A stretch of DNA of 64,000 bases from Serratia sp. DD3 (GCF_000496755.2 NZ_AYKS02000033.1:62001-126000), one strand, 5' to 3'. Shown: positions 9,597-20,364, counted from the stretch's first letter. A program made the numbers and translations. The notes: a model not told the origin generated them from the letters alone.

Positions 9597-10655
9597 TTAA
9601 GTATTATCTTCCGGGAACTCCCCCACCGTCATAGTCAATGTCATACGCTGACCATCACGCAATACCACTACCGGGATCTCGGTACCCGGGCGGATCTCTG
9701 CCACTTGGTCCATGGTTTCCAATACGGAGATCGCGGGTTTGTTATTTACGTTGATGATGATGTCGTTAATATGAAACCCTGCTCTGGCTGCTGGACCATC
9801 AGCTGCAAGCTCTGTCACAATGATCCCTTGCAGATGTTGAATATTGCTATTGGTGGGGCGAGCGGGAATGATGTCCTTCCCTTGAATACCAAAATACCCA
9901 CGAATCACCCGACCATCGCGAATCAGCTTATCCATAATTTTGGTTGCCAGTTCCACCGGTATCGCAAAACCTAATCCTTCCGGAGTCTCACCATTAGTAA
10001 CTTTATCGTAAGTCAGCGTATTGATGCCCATTAACTCACCCAGTGAGTTCACCAAGGCACCACCAGAATTGCCGCGGTTAATTGAAGCATCGGTTTGCAG
10101 AAAAGTTTGCCGACCAGTGGTACTCAAACTGACTCGGCCAGTAGCGCTGAGGATGCCTTGAGTTACCGTCTGTCCCAGGTTATAGGGGTTGCCTATCGCC
10201 AGGACAACATCACCAACATGGGCTGGACGCGCCTTGTTGATAGGGATAACCGGTAAATTACCTGGATCGATCTTTAATACCGCCAAGTCGGTTAAGCTGT
10301 CTGCACCCACTAATAACGCTTCATAGCGACGACCGTCCTGCAACACGGCGGTGATTTGCTGGGCATCTTTGATTACATGACGATTGGTGATGATATAGCC
10401 GCGATCATTCATAATCACACCGGAACCCAGCGAAAGCAGATTAGTTGCTCCACTTATATTGCGATTATAAATATTAACCACTGCCGGGGCTGCGCGACGC
10501 ACACCCGCATTGAAGCTAAGGGGGATTTCATCACTGGTACTCTCAGATTTGCTGGTAAATAGATTGCTGGAAGAACGCAACACGGGCATGACCGCCAGCA
10601 ACAGGCCAGCGACAATCAAACCAACAACAATAGAACGTAATAACTTAGCAAACAT
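9597..10655 (-). CDS. degS: Outer-membrane-stress protease DegS
   Basis: Inner-membrane-anchored periplasmic serine protease that senses misfolded porin C-termini and starts cleavage of anti-sigma factor RseA, releasing sigma-E. The 352-residue product has one N-terminal membrane anchor (about residues 8-27), a trypsin-like domain with His in TNRHVI, Asp in DSLTDLAVLKI and Ser in NRGNSGGALV, and a single PDZ domain at about 250-350 (GIIVTELAADGPAARAGFHINDIIINVN). One PDZ domain and an uncleaved anchor separate it from DegQ. It lies downstream of degQ in the same direction, 89 bases away. Confidence 0.95.
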   Translation of the reverse strand: MFAKLLRSIVVGLIVAGLLLAVMPVLRSSSNLFTSKSESTSDEIPLSFNAGVRRAAPAVVNIYNRNISGATNLLSLGSGVIMNDRGYIITNRHVIKDAQQITAVLQDGRRYEALLVGADSLTDLAVLKIDPGNLPVIPINKARPAHVGDVVLAIGNPYNLGQTVTQGILSATGRVSLSTTGRQTFLQTDASINRGNSGGALVNSLGELMGINTLTYDKVTNGETPEGLGFAIPVELATKIMDKLIRDGRVIRGYFGIQGKDIIPARPTNSNIQHLQGIIVTELAADGPAARAGFHINDIIINVNNKPAISVLETMDQVAEIRPGTEIPVVVLRDGQRMTLTMTVGEFPEDNT

Positions 10656-10744
10656 GGAGTTTCAGTGCATAGATGGAACGATTGAGAAAGGATAACACGA
10701 GTTAACTGGGCACAGTATGCCACTGAGCCCAGTTTTTGAACAAG

Positions 10745-12118
10745 TTAACGCAATAACAGGTAGATGTTTTCGTCACCGCGTACAATATTCAGCGCTATGA
10801 CTGCAGGTTTGTTCTCCATCTGCTTACGCAACGCCGTGAGATCCTCGACACGTATACGGTTGACACCGATAATCACATCCCCTTTTTGCAGGCCGACTTG
10901 TGCCGCTGGGGTACCCTTATCAACGTTGTCAATCTTCACACCTTTATCGCCGTTGGGTAAAACGCCATTACTCAAGGATGCCCCTTGCAAGGAAGGCGAC
11001 AAAGTCTCGGCATTGGTTGATGCACTTTCACTGTTATCCAACGTAACAGAAAGCTCCATCGATTTACCTTCACGTAGTAGGCCCACTTTAACGCTTGTGC
11101 CTGGAGCGGTGGTACCTACCTTGGCTCGAAGTTCAGCGAAACTGCTGATAGGCTTGCCGTCCAGAGAAATCAGGATATCACCAGCCTTGATACCTGCTTT
11201 GGCTGCGGCCGACTTTGGCAATACTTCACTGACAAAAGCACCGCGCTGCGCCTCGGAATTGAACGCTTTCGCCATATCGGCGGTCATTTCACTCCCTTTG
11301 ATACCCAGCAGGCCGCGTTTCACTTCGCCAAACTCGATCAATTGTTTACTCAGGTTTTGTGCCATGTTGCTAGGAATGGCAAAACCGATCCCGACATTGC
11401 CACCGCTTGGTGCTAGGATCGCGGTGTTGATACCGATCAATTCACCATTCAGGTTAATCAACGCGCCACCGGAGTTACCACGGTTGATAGAGGCATCGGT
11501 CTGGATAAAGTTTTCCAGCCCCTCCAGATTCAAGCCACTACGACCCAGTGCCGAGATAATCCCTGATGTTGCTGTCTGACCGAGACCAAAGGGGTTCCCT
11601 ACCGCCACGGCAAAGTCACCGACACGCAGTTGATCGGAATCCGCCATTTTTATCGCTGTCAGATTTTTGCCATCAGTAACCTGCAACAATGCAATATCAG
11701 ATTGCTCATCACGGCCAATCAGCTTGGCACTATATTCACGGCCATCATTGAGTAACACGCTAATTTTATCAGCGTTATTGATCACATGGTTATTGGTTAA
11801 AATATAACCCTTTGCGGCGTCAATAATGACACCGGACCCCAATCCTTCAAAAGGACGTGAGCCTCCCTGTTGCGAAGGTCCATTCGGTCCAAAAAAGAAT
11901 TTAAACTGCTCAGGTAATTGTTGGCGTTGCACCTGAGTACCTGCCACACGCACACTCACTACAGCAGGCAGTACTTTCTCCAACATCGGTGCCAAGCTTG
12001 GCAGTGGTTGCCCTTCAACAGCTACAGGCATTGCGGCGTTGACCATTGGAACAGAAGCAAACGCCAAGCTCATACCTATTGCTAATGCACTAAGAATTAA
12101 AGATGGTTTCTTCATCAT
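10745..12118 (-). CDS. degQ: Periplasmic serine endoprotease DegQ
   Basis: HtrA-family periplasmic protease/chaperone. The product is 457 residues (456 if the second ATG is used), with a signal peptide (cleavage near VNA). The protease domain has His in TNNHVI, Asp in DEQSDIALLQV and Ser in NRGNSGGALI. Two PDZ domains follow (about 260-350 and 370-457; GAFVSEVLPKSAAAKAGIKAGD and KGTPAAQVGLQKGDVIIGVN). The linker after the signal peptide is short, as in DegQ rather than DegP. degQ followed by degS is the usual pair. Confidence 0.94.
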   Translation of the reverse strand: MMKKPSLILSALAIGMSLAFASVPMVNAAMPVAVEGQPLPSLAPMLEKVLPAVVSVRVAGTQVQRQQLPEQFKFFFGPNGPSQQGGSRPFEGLGSGVIIDAAKGYILTNNHVINNADKISVLLNDGREYSAKLIGRDEQSDIALLQVTDGKNLTAIKMADSDQLRVGDFAVAVGNPFGLGQTATSGIISALGRSGLNLEGLENFIQTDASINRGNSGGALINLNGELIGINTAILAPSGGNVGIGFAIPSNMAQNLSKQLIEFGEVKRGLLGIKGSEMTADMAKAFNSEAQRGAFVSEVLPKSAAAKAGIKAGDILISLDGKPISSFAELRAKVGTTAPGTSVKVGLLREGKSMELSVTLDNSESASTNAETLSPSLQGASLSNGVLPNGDKGVKIDNVDKGTPAAQVGLQKGDVIIGVNRIRVEDLTALRKQMENKPAVIALNIVRGDENIYLLLR

Positions 12119-12386
12119 TAAGAACTCTCTCTTTATACCTGCAGGTGAAATAATGATAATAAAGCAACAGTAACATGTCAGTGAAGTGTAAGACTGTAAA
12201 TTTGCGCAAAGTATTCACAGGGCTATCAATCAATGATAAGCCACTCTGATACCGATGCACAAATTATGACCATCCTCATGCGTTTCGAACAGCATGGGCA
12301 TGTGACAAATGGCGAGGCCCAGAAATGGACCTCGCAGTGGAAAAAGAGACGTTCAACCGTAATGGAAATATTCCCATTGGCCGAAA

Positions 12387-12785
12387 TTAATCGCGGTTTG
12401 TTGTACCACGCAACAAACCAGATGCCCCTTCAGAGTAGTCACGCGGCATCTCCACAGGTGCTTGATCGTTATCTGCTTCTGATTCAGTCAAGCGATAGCG
12501 AAATGGGTTATCCTGTACGGGAAGATCCGGCAACAAGTGATTAGAGCTTTTCGCCATATGCTGATACAACTGACGATAGTCACGCGCCATGTTATCAAGC
12601 AACTCGGCACTGTGTGCGAAATGGCCTACCAGTTCCTTACGATACTCTTCCAATTCGGTTTTACTTTTATCCAGCTCGCTCTGCAGGGCTTTTTGTTGCC
12701 GTAATTTACTATTACCGAAACGCATCGCTACCGCGCCAATGACGATACCGACCACCAAACCAATCAGCGCATACTCCCAGGTCAT
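12387..12785 (-). CDS. zapG: Cell-division/envelope protein ZapG (YhcB, DUF1043)
   Basis: Inner-membrane protein connected with divisome and envelope growth; its exact role is still debated. The 132-residue product has one N-terminal transmembrane helix (YALIGLVVGIVIGAVAM, about residues 5-21) and then a coiled coil (about 25-90; LRQQKALQSELDKSKTELEEYRKEL). The tail is polar and low in complexity (DNPFRYRLTESEAD). This is the standard DUF1043 layout and length. It is divergent from zapE across 232 bases and lies 268 bases upstream of degQ. Confidence 0.92.
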   Translation of the reverse strand: MTWEYALIGLVVGIVIGAVAMRFGNSKLRQQKALQSELDKSKTELEEYRKELVGHFAHSAELLDNMARDYRQLYQHMAKSSNHLLPDLPVQDNPFRYRLTESEADNDQAPVEMPRDYSEGASGLLRGTTNRD

Positions 12786-13017
12786 AATGACTCCTATGTT
12801 AACTTCGTTGTTCCGCAGGGATTTTTTTACTTAATAATATCCACTATAACCGTTAACCTTGTCTAAGTGGAATCTTGTTAAACCTTTACCTGATGTTTAT
12901 TGGTTTTTCCTCTGGATATAGTGCTGATAAATACCATAAACAGGCAGTGAAGTTGCAGCTATCCGCCACGAAAATTTGCTAAATTAATTCTCAATGTTCT
13001 TAGGGATTTTTGAATAA

Positions 13018-14145
13018 ATGCAAGTACAGTCACCATTATCACGCTACCAGCAGGCTCTGGACGCGGGGCAATATCAGGCCGATGCGGTCCAGCACCAGGC
13101 TGTTACGCAGTTGGATCATATTTATCAAGCCTTGCAACACCGGCCGACTGACGTTGCGACCAAAAGAGGGAGTCGCTGGAAACTCAGCCACTGGCTGGGC
13201 AAAGGGCCAGCAACGACACACCCGCGCCCGGTGCAGGGCTTATATATGTGGGGCGGTGTGGGTCGTGGTAAAACCTGGCTGATGGACTTGTTCTTCCACA
13301 GCTTGCCAGATGACCGCAAACTACGCTTGCACTTCCACCGTTTCATGTTGCGGGTGCATGAAGAACTGATGACATTACAGGGACATGAAAACCCGTTGGA
13401 AATCATTGCCGATGGCTTTAAGGCACAAACAGATGTGTTGTGTTTTGATGAGTTTTTTGTTTCTGACATCACTGACGCCATGCTGCTGGCAACACTACTG
13501 CAAGCCTTATTCGCCCGAGGTATCACGCTGGTCGCCACCTCAAACATTCAGCCAGACGATCTGTACCGCCATGGTCTGCAACGCGCACGTTTCCTACCCG
13601 CCATTGCGTTGATCAAAGCGCATTGTGAGGTCATGAACGTGGATGCTGGCATCGATTACCGTTTGCGCACCTTGACACAAGCGCATCTCTACTTGACCCC
13701 ACTCACTGAGCAGACGCAAGAGGCAATGGACCATATGTTCCTCAGGCTGGCAGGCAACATGGGTAATGCAGGGTTGGTGTTACAAATCAATCATCGCCCC
13801 CTCCCAGTTCTGCACGCCGTGGATGGCGTATTGGCCGTTGATTTCCATACATTGTGTGAAGAAGCGCGCAGCCAGTTGGATTACATCGCCTTGTCACGCC
13901 TTTACCACAGCGTGATGCTATACAATGTCCGCGTGATGGGGCCACTGAACGAGAGCACCGCTCGCCGCTTTCTGGCGCTGGTTGATGAATTTTATGAACG
14001 CCACGTCAACCTGGTGATCAGTGCCGAGGGGTCTATGTTTGAAATTTATCAGGGGGAACAGTTAAAATTCGAATTCCAACGCTGTTTATCGCGCTTGCAG
14101 GAGATGCAGAGTGAGGAATACCTAAAGTTACCCCACCTGCCGTAA
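13018..14145 (+). CDS. zapE: Cell-division ATPase ZapE
   Basis: AFG1-like P-loop ATPase that associates with the Z-ring during late constriction. The 375-residue product has Walker A GGVGRGKT at 79-86 and Walker B LCFDE at 141-145. Sensor-like TSN appears in LVATSNIQPDDLY, and the family C-terminus YERHVNLVISAEGSMFEIYQG is intact. Length and motif order fit the enterobacterial protein (YhcM). The start MQVQSPLSRY is preceded by an AT-rich leader without a strong ribosome site. Confidence 0.94.
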   Translation: MQVQSPLSRYQQALDAGQYQADAVQHQAVTQLDHIYQALQHRPTDVATKRGSRWKLSHWLGKGPATTHPRPVQGLYMWGGVGRGKTWLMDLFFHSLPDDRKLRLHFHRFMLRVHEELMTLQGHENPLEIIADGFKAQTDVLCFDEFFVSDITDAMLLATLLQALFARGITLVATSNIQPDDLYRHGLQRARFLPAIALIKAHCEVMNVDAGIDYRLRTLTQAHLYLTPLTEQTQEAMDHMFLRLAGNMGNAGLVLQINHRPLPVLHAVDGVLAVDFHTLCEEARSQLDYIALSRLYHSVMLYNVRVMGPLNESTARRFLALVDEFYERHVNLVISAEGSMFEIYQGEQLKFEFQRCLSRLQEMQSEEYLKLPHLP

Positions 14146-14153
14146 TACTGAGC

Positions 14154-14183
14154 AATGGGGCTTTTTTTGGCATCCGCCCCATT
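14154..14183 (+). terminator. Hairpin after zapE
   Basis: AATGGGGC (14154-14161) pairs with GCCCCATT (14176-14183), an 8-bp perfect stem nine bases after the zapE stop. A run of seven T falls in the loop rather than after the stem, so termination efficiency is uncertain. Confidence 0.45.
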
Positions 14184-14249
14184 ATCCAGTCTAAAGGGGC
14201 ATAGTTCCCCCTCGGCGACACAAATAATTGCGCTCAAAATCAAAAACTG

Positions 14250-14279
14250 TTCGATCTTTGATAGTGACTTCTCTATAAT
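14250..14279 (+). promoter_or_regulatory. Probable rplM-rpsI promoter
   Basis: A perfect TATAAT at 14274-14279 is preceded by TTCGAT at 14250-14255 with an 18-base spacer. Transcription would begin near 14286, giving a leader of about 160 bases before rplM. A TTGATA nearer the -10 is too close (10 bases) to serve as the -35. Confidence 0.5.
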
Positions 14280-14285
14280 CCTGCG

Positions 14286-14876
<591 letters not shown>

Positions 14877-14888
14877 TCGGGATTATAG

Positions 14889-15284
<396 letters not shown>

Positions 15285-15317
15285 TTTCTCCTGTTTCGAC
15301 AGTACGATTTACGCGAA

Positions 15318-15345
15318 AACCCGGTGCTTCACCGGGTTTTTTTAT
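15318..15345 (+). terminator. Intrinsic terminator of rplM-rpsI
   Basis: AACCCGGT (15318-15325) pairs with ACCGGGTT (15331-15338) around a five-base loop and is followed directly by a T-run. It is a textbook rho-independent terminator 34 bases after the rpsI stop. Confidence 0.9.
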
Positions 15346-15644
15346 TGTTACAATAAATTAAAACAACCAAATTTCGCGGTCATACAGATAATTCCACATG
15401 AAATCACTGCATGCCCCCCACAAAAAAATCAAAATCTGGTAAACTATTATCCACTTTTGCCCCTGTTCACTACGCAGCTACTGCGAGTCTACCTTTGAGG
15501 CCGTGTTCTTGACCTCTGGTTTATCTGTGGCCTGAATGATGACGGGTATTCATCATCGCCATCAGCAGCATAGAGTGAGTAGCATGCAAGGTAATGGGTA
15601 TTTGGCTATTTGCCATATTTTCTAGATAAAACTTGGAGGTTTTC
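15346..15644 (+). promoter_or_regulatory. Upstream region of sspA
   Basis: About 300 bases without a gene between the rpsI terminator and sspA. It contains an imperfect stem (ATGATG ... CATCAT, about 15537-15557) and a good ribosome site GGAGGT at 15635-15640. TATTAT at about 15445 is a possible -10, but I see no matching -35. A long sspA leader is plausible. Confidence 0.3.
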
Positions 15645-16286
15645 ATGGCTGTCGCTGCCAACAAACGTTCGGTAATGACGCTGTTTTCTGGCCCGACCGA
15701 CATCTTTAGCCATCAAGTACGTATCGTACTGGCGGAAAAAGGGGTCAGCGTCGAGATTGAGCAGGTTGAACCGGACAATCTGCCGCAGGATCTGATTGAC
15801 CTCAATCCTTACCAAACCGTACCGACACTTGTTGATCGTGAACTGACTCTGTATGAATCACGTATCATCATGGAATACCTTGATGAGCGTTTCCCTCACC
15901 CACCGCTCATGCCGGTCTATCCTGTGGCGCGTGGTGAAAGCCGTTTGATGATGTTGCGTATCGAGCGAAACTGGTACTCGCTGATGTACAAAATCGAGCA
16001 GGGCAACGCACAGGAAGCTGAATCAGCACGCCGTCAACTGCGCGAAGAACTGCTGGCCATTGCGCCTATCTTCGCTCAAACCCCTTATTTTATGAGTGAA
16101 GAGTTCAGCCTGGTCGATTGTTACCTCGCCCCATTGTTGTGGCGTTTGACGCAATTGGGTATTGAACTGAGCGGTGCCGGCTCCAAAGAGCTGAAAGGCT
16201 ACATGACCCGCGTCTTCGAGCGTGACGCATTCCTGGCCTCCCTTACTGAAGCCGAGCGCGAAATGCGGCTCCAAACTCGAGTCTAA
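15645..16286 (+). CDS. sspA: Stringent starvation protein A
   Basis: GST-fold RNA-polymerase-associated protein that modulates transcription in stationary phase and starvation and promotes acid tolerance by lowering H-NS. The product is 213 residues from MAVAANKRSV, with GGAGGT four bases upstream of that ATG; an in-frame start four codons earlier is rejected because it would swallow the ribosome site. The thioredoxin-like N-terminal half (TLFSGPTDIFSHQVRIVLAE, QTVPTLVDRELTLYESRII) and the surface-pocket PHPPLMPVYP are conserved. sspB follows after five bases. Confidence 0.96.
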   Translation: MAVAANKRSVMTLFSGPTDIFSHQVRIVLAEKGVSVEIEQVEPDNLPQDLIDLNPYQTVPTLVDRELTLYESRIIMEYLDERFPHPPLMPVYPVARGESRLMMLRIERNWYSLMYKIEQGNAQEAESARRQLREELLAIAPIFAQTPYFMSEEFSLVDCYLAPLLWRLTQLGIELSGAGSKELKGYMTRVFERDAFLASLTEAEREMRLQTRV

Positions 16287-16291
16287 GTGTT

Positions 16292-16789
16292 ATGGATATG
16301 TCGCAAATGACCCCACGCCGCCCTTACCTGTTACGGGCATTCTATGACTGGCTGTTGGATAATCAACTGACCCCTCATCTGGTGGTGGACATCATGTATC
16401 CTGGCGTTCAGGTTCCTATCGAGTTTGCTCGCGATGGTCAGATTGTGCTCAACATTGCGCCGCGCGCGGTCGGCAACCTGCTACTGGCTGATGAAGAAGT
16501 CAGCTTTAACGCCCGCTTTGGTGGCATTCCTCGCCAGGTTCAGGTGCCGATGGGTGCCGTACTGGCGATTTATGCCCGAGAAAACGGTGCAGGTACCCTG
16601 TTCGAACCGGAAGCTGCCTACGAAATCGAAGATAACCTCGGTGAGATAGACCAGCCAGCAACGCCAGCAGGGAATCTGATGTCATTGATTGATGGTGATC
16701 GCCCAGATAGCGATGATAACCATCACACTGATGATGAGCCACCACCACCTCCTCGTGGTGGCCGCCCAGCGTTACGAGTGGTGAAGTAA
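16292..16789 (+). CDS. sspB: ClpXP adaptor / stringent starvation protein B
   Basis: Adaptor that binds ssrA-tagged proteins and RseA fragments and delivers them to ClpXP. The 165-residue product has the folded substrate-binding domain (RPYLLRAFYDWLLDNQLTPHLVVD, FGGIPRQVQVP), an acidic flexible linker (about 115-150, DDNHHTDDEPPPPP) and the C-terminal ClpX-docking tail GGRPALRVVK. The length equals the Escherichia protein. It is the second gene of sspAB. Confidence 0.96.
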   Translation: MDMSQMTPRRPYLLRAFYDWLLDNQLTPHLVVDIMYPGVQVPIEFARDGQIVLNIAPRAVGNLLLADEEVSFNARFGGIPRQVQVPMGAVLAIYARENGAGTLFEPEAAYEIEDNLGEIDQPATPAGNLMSLIDGDRPDSDDNHHTDDEPPPPPRGGRPALRVVK

Positions 16790-16800
16790 CCTGAAATAGC

Positions 16801-16830
16801 TAGCGTCCAGAACATAAAGCCTGGACGCTA
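16801..16830. terminator. Hairpin after sspB
   Basis: A perfect 10-bp inverted repeat, TAGCGTCCAG (16801-16810) and CTGGACGCTA (16821-16830), with a 10-base loop begins 11 bases after the sspB stop. It lacks a run of T. It lies between convergent sspB and the lactate operon, so it could act on both. Confidence 0.5.
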
Positions 16831-16909
16831 TGCATTCCTGAATACCTTTAAATCCCACAGTTGCAAGCATGCTCGACGATCACCTTGGCAATCGCCAAAA
16901 CCCAATGGG

Positions 16910-19714
16910 TCAATCAGCAGCCTGATCCACCAAATACAAAATATTGTTATAGGGGATACCTGCATGCTGGCTCAACCCCATCTCACAGGTACGGCTATTA
17001 CTAAAACCTTGGCGACAGTCAGTAGGCACTTGATGGCGCAAGCTCGATAGCGCAGAGGCGTTTAACTCAGGTGTCATCAACCCCTTATCACCCGCAAAAC
17101 CGCAACACTGGATGAACTCCGGCACGACCACTTCTCGGGCACAAGCTTTGGCTACCGCAAGCATGGTGCTCTCCAAACCCATGCGCCGGCTGCTACAAGT
17201 CACATGCAGCATCACCGTTTCATCAATGGGCGTCACTGTTAGATAAGGCATCAGATGCTCAAGCACAAAAGCAGCCGGTTCAAAAACCCGCAGCCCCCTG
17301 CCATTCTCTTCCGCTCGTTCGCCTACCAGTAACCGCTGAACACAGGGACTGGTATCCAGCAGCACTGGCCAGCGGCCTGACTCACTTGCCTGCCACAATG
17401 CCTCAGCCAACCCCTGACGTTTGGTTTCTGCAATCTCGCTCATTCCTTTACTGTCGAACGGCATGCCGCAACAAAGCCCATCAAGACCTGTTGGAACAAT
17501 CACCCGACAGCCTGCTTTAGCGAGCAGCGATTTTACCACCTCGGGTAAAGCCGGTGCGTCGTTCTGTTGCCCAAAGACACGACTCGCACACGAAGGCATA
17601 TAAACCACGGCCCGCTCTGCCTCTTCACTGAGCAGCACCTTTTCACTTTGTAACTGGTAACGACTCGGCCCCGGCAACGTCGGCAGCCAAGCGGGAGTAC
17701 GCTGCCCACTCATACGCCGTACGCCATTAACCAGACCTGCCAGCGGGCGTTCACCCACGATTTTACTGACTATCCCCCTGAGCTTCAGTGTGCTGCGAGC
17801 CACACTGGTGATACCGGCAAAATGCACCGCACTCCAGCGAGCAATAGGGACAAAACGACGATATTTTTCACTACGCAGTTTTTTTATCAAGGTGCCGGTG
17901 TTGATACCCACGGGGCAACGGTCAGCACATAATCCGGTCGCGGCACAGGTTTCCACGCCCTGATAGTCAAAAAGCTTGGCAAGTTGTTCCGTGGCCTCCC
18001 CACTACGTTCACGCCGAGCTAGTTCCCGATAGAGCACAATACGCTGACGTGGTGACAATGATAGCGTGCGTGAGGGGCACACCGCTTCACAAAAACCACA
18101 TTCAATACAGGGGTCCACAATGGCATCACTGGCTGGCATCGGTTTCAGATGAGTCAAATGCGCCTGCGGATCATCGTTGATAATCACACCAGGATTAAGC
18201 AGGCCTGTTGGATCGAGTAATGCCTTGATGCGTCGCATCAAGCTCATTCCTTCCGGCCCCCACTCCAACTCCACATAAGGTGCCATATTGCGTCCGGTAC
18301 CATGCTCAGCCTTGAGGGAACCCCCGAAGCGAACCGCCACCAATTCGGCAACTGCATCCATAAATTTACCGTAACGCACCACCTGATCTGGGTCCTCAAA
18401 CCCCTGAGTAAAGACAAAATGCAGGTTTCCCTCCAGCGCATGGCCGAAGATAATTGCTTCGTGGTATTCGAAATGGTCGAACAGCTGTTGTAGTTCAACC
18501 ACGCCTTCAGCCAACCGCTCAACAGGAAAAGCCACATCTTCAATGATGACCGTGGTGCCCGTTGTACGCACAGCACCTACCGCAGGGAAAAGCCCTTTAC
18601 GGATCGCCCAAAGCGGATCACTGTCTCGAGTAAAAGGGAGTGATGACAAAGGTTCAAACGCGGCAACGCACGCCATTACCTGCTCACAGCGCGCGTTCAA
18701 TTGCGCCTCATTTTGCCCATGCACCTCCACCAGCAAGGCACAGGCAGCAAGACTCATGCCGTTGATAGAGTCGGGCAAACCCGGCTTACCGGCCACAGCG
18801 CGTAATGAGCGCCCATCCATCAACTCCACAGCCGCAACAGGCTCCTGACGCAGACGTGAAGTCACCAGACAGGCTTGTTCAGCGTCTTTAAAGATCAACA
18901 ACGCAGACGCCTTGAAAGGATGTTCTGGCACGGTATCAAGCACCAATTCGGCGATAAACCCTAAGGTTCCCTCCGAACCGATCATCAGATGAGTCAATAT
19001 GTCGATGGGATCTTCAAAATCAACCAAGGAATTGATAGCGTATCCCGTGGTGTTTTTAAGACGGTATTTATGATGTATTTTAGCGCTAAGGGCTTCATTG
19101 GCCAGAACCTCAGCACGCAAAGCCGCAAGGCCATTGATCAGATCCGGGCGCGCAGCAGCAAAGGCGAGACGACTTTGAGGATCTGCACTATCCAGTAACG
19201 TACCATCCGCCAGTAACAACGTCATGGCATGTAAAGTATGGTAGCTGTTTTGCGCCGTACCGCAGCACATACCACTCGCATTATTAGCAGCGATACCGCC
19301 GAGCTTACAAGCATTGATGGAGGCCGGGTCAGGACCTATTTTGCGGCCAAACGGTGCCAGATAGCGGTTAGCATCAGCACCAATAACCCCGGGTTGCAGG
19401 GCAATACGGCTGCCATCATCCAAAATACGCTGGCCACGCCATTCATCGGTCAACGTGATCAACACCGAATCACTGAGCGCCTGCCCAGAAAGACTGGTGC
19501 CCGCAGCACGAAAAGTACAGGGCAAATTAAGTTCTCGGCACACGCCCAAAACAAAACGAACTTCATCCAGCGAGCCAAGGCGTACCACACGCTCCGGTAT
19601 CAACCGATAGAAACTGGCGTCGGTACCATGGGCGAGACGAAGATCCGGGTCTCGAATGATGCGCTCGGCGGGAATTCGTGTTTGTAATGCAGTATCAAAA
19701 TCATGCCAGCCCAT
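16910..19714 (-). CDS. FAD/4Fe-4S D-lactate dehydrogenase (Dld-II type)
   Basis: Large flavin and iron-sulfur oxidoreductase expected to oxidise D-lactate to pyruvate and pass electrons to the respiratory chain. The product is 934 residues from the ATG that overlaps the lldG stop (TGATG); two upstream TTG codons are possible but less likely. From the N-terminus it shows a PCMH-type FAD-binding domain (AAGTSLSGQALSD, about residue 70; IGSEGTLGFIAELVL, about 245), an FAD-oxidase C domain ending in KAEHGTGRN, two ferredoxin-type Cys clusters (about 536-546 and 590-600) and C-terminal CCG motifs (GLCCGMPFD, QCCGFAGDKG). This fusion matches Dld-II of lactate-using proteobacteria. A glycolate-oxidase-like specificity cannot be excluded from sequence alone. 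Confidence 0.8.
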   Translation of the reverse strand: MGWHDFDTALQTRIPAERIIRDPDLRLAHGTDASFYRLIPERVVRLGSLDEVRFVLGVCRELNLPCTFRAAGTSLSGQALSDSVLITLTDEWRGQRILDDGSRIALQPGVIGADANRYLAPFGRKIGPDPASINACKLGGIAANNASGMCCGTAQNSYHTLHAMTLLLADGTLLDSADPQSRLAFAAARPDLINGLAALRAEVLANEALSAKIHHKYRLKNTTGYAINSLVDFEDPIDILTHLMIGSEGTLGFIAELVLDTVPEHPFKASALLIFKDAEQACLVTSRLRQEPVAAVELMDGRSLRAVAGKPGLPDSINGMSLAACALLVEVHGQNEAQLNARCEQVMACVAAFEPLSSLPFTRDSDPLWAIRKGLFPAVGAVRTTGTTVIIEDVAFPVERLAEGVVELQQLFDHFEYHEAIIFGHALEGNLHFVFTQGFEDPDQVVRYGKFMDAVAELVAVRFGGSLKAEHGTGRNMAPYVELEWGPEGMSLMRRIKALLDPTGLLNPGVIINDDPQAHLTHLKPMPASDAIVDPCIECGFCEAVCPSRTLSLSPRQRIVLYRELARRERSGEATEQLAKLFDYQGVETCAATGLCADRCPVGINTGTLIKKLRSEKYRRFVPIARWSAVHFAGITSVARSTLKLRGIVSKIVGERPLAGLVNGVRRMSGQRTPAWLPTLPGPSRYQLQSEKVLLSEEAERAVVYMPSCASRVFGQQNDAPALPEVVKSLLAKAGCRVIVPTGLDGLCCGMPFDSKGMSEIAETKRQGLAEALWQASESGRWPVLLDTSPCVQRLLVGERAEENGRGLRVFEPAAFVLEHLMPYLTVTPIDETVMLHVTCSSRRMGLESTMLAVAKACAREVVVPEFIQCCGFAGDKGLMTPELNASALSSLRHQVPTDCRQGFSNSRTCEMGLSQHAGIPYNNILYLVDQAAD

Positions 19715-20361
19715 CAACAATCCTCCACTAATATCACCAGTAAGCGACTCGGACCATGAGCGCCATAGGCTAACGTCTGCTGTATATCGGCTGTTTTCGA
19801 TGGACCGGATATCAGCAATAAATTTGTCGGCATCCCCTGCTCGAAAGCGTTATTCGCTACCCATTGAGCAAAATTGTCAACAAGCGTAGAGGCTGCGAGC
19901 AAAGCAATATGGCAGGGGGGCACTAACGAAAGCGTACGTGGCTCTCCGGCGTCCGGCAACAAGATTAACGTGCCGGTATCAGCAATAGCGGCATAACAAT
20001 GAGTAATGCCCGCCTGGCAGCGGTCAAACAACGCCTCTTTCCACTCAGCAAACTCTCCCTCAGGGCGTAATACGTCACACCCCTGTATAGCCTCATTCAC
20101 CGCGTTCTCCCAGCGTCCTCCTCGGCCACAAACCAGGGTCGTTATCTGCTCACGGTTGAGCCACTCCCCTAGTTTCTGAGCAAGCAACCCGTGCTTTACG
20201 CTCAGGACTTCAGCATGCGCTGCAGTGATAGCCATACAAAAACGTTGCCTTCTAGCACTATCATCAGCCCCCGTCCAAGGTTGCCACTGAGAGGGATAAA
20301 CAGGAAGCGGGGCAACATTAGCGCTGCGCAAACGGTTTAAAATAGCGGCCTTACTGGACAT
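19714..20361 (-). CDS. lldG: L-lactate utilisation protein LldG/LutC (LUD domain)
   Basis: Third subunit of the LldEFG (LutABC) iron-sulfur complex that oxidises L-lactate to pyruvate. The 215-residue product starts MSSKAAILNRLRSANVAP and carries an LUD-domain pattern (DTGTLILLPDAGEPRTLSLVPPCHIALL, then LLISGPSKTADIQQTLAYGAHGPSRLLVIL). No cysteine cluster is present, as expected for LutC. It begins three bases after the lldF stop and its stop overlaps the next start. Confidence 0.85.
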   Translation of the reverse strand: MSSKAAILNRLRSANVAPLPVYPSQWQPWTGADDSARRQRFCMAITAAHAEVLSVKHGLLAQKLGEWLNREQITTLVCGRGGRWENAVNEAIQGCDVLRPEGEFAEWKEALFDRCQAGITHCYAAIADTGTLILLPDAGEPRTLSLVPPCHIALLAASTLVDNFAQWVANNAFEQGMPTNLLLISGPSKTADIQQTLAYGAHGPSRLLVILVEDC

Positions 20362-20364
20362 CTG

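Noticed and set aside
12233..12544. 103-codon open frame on the plus strand opposite zapG and its flank
   Set aside because: It overlaps the real zapG gene in antisense for half its length, has no family resemblance and no convincing ribosome site.
14250..14279. TTGATA as the -35 for the rplM promoter
   Set aside because: It is only ten bases from TATAAT; the TTCGAT at 18 bases is a better fit.
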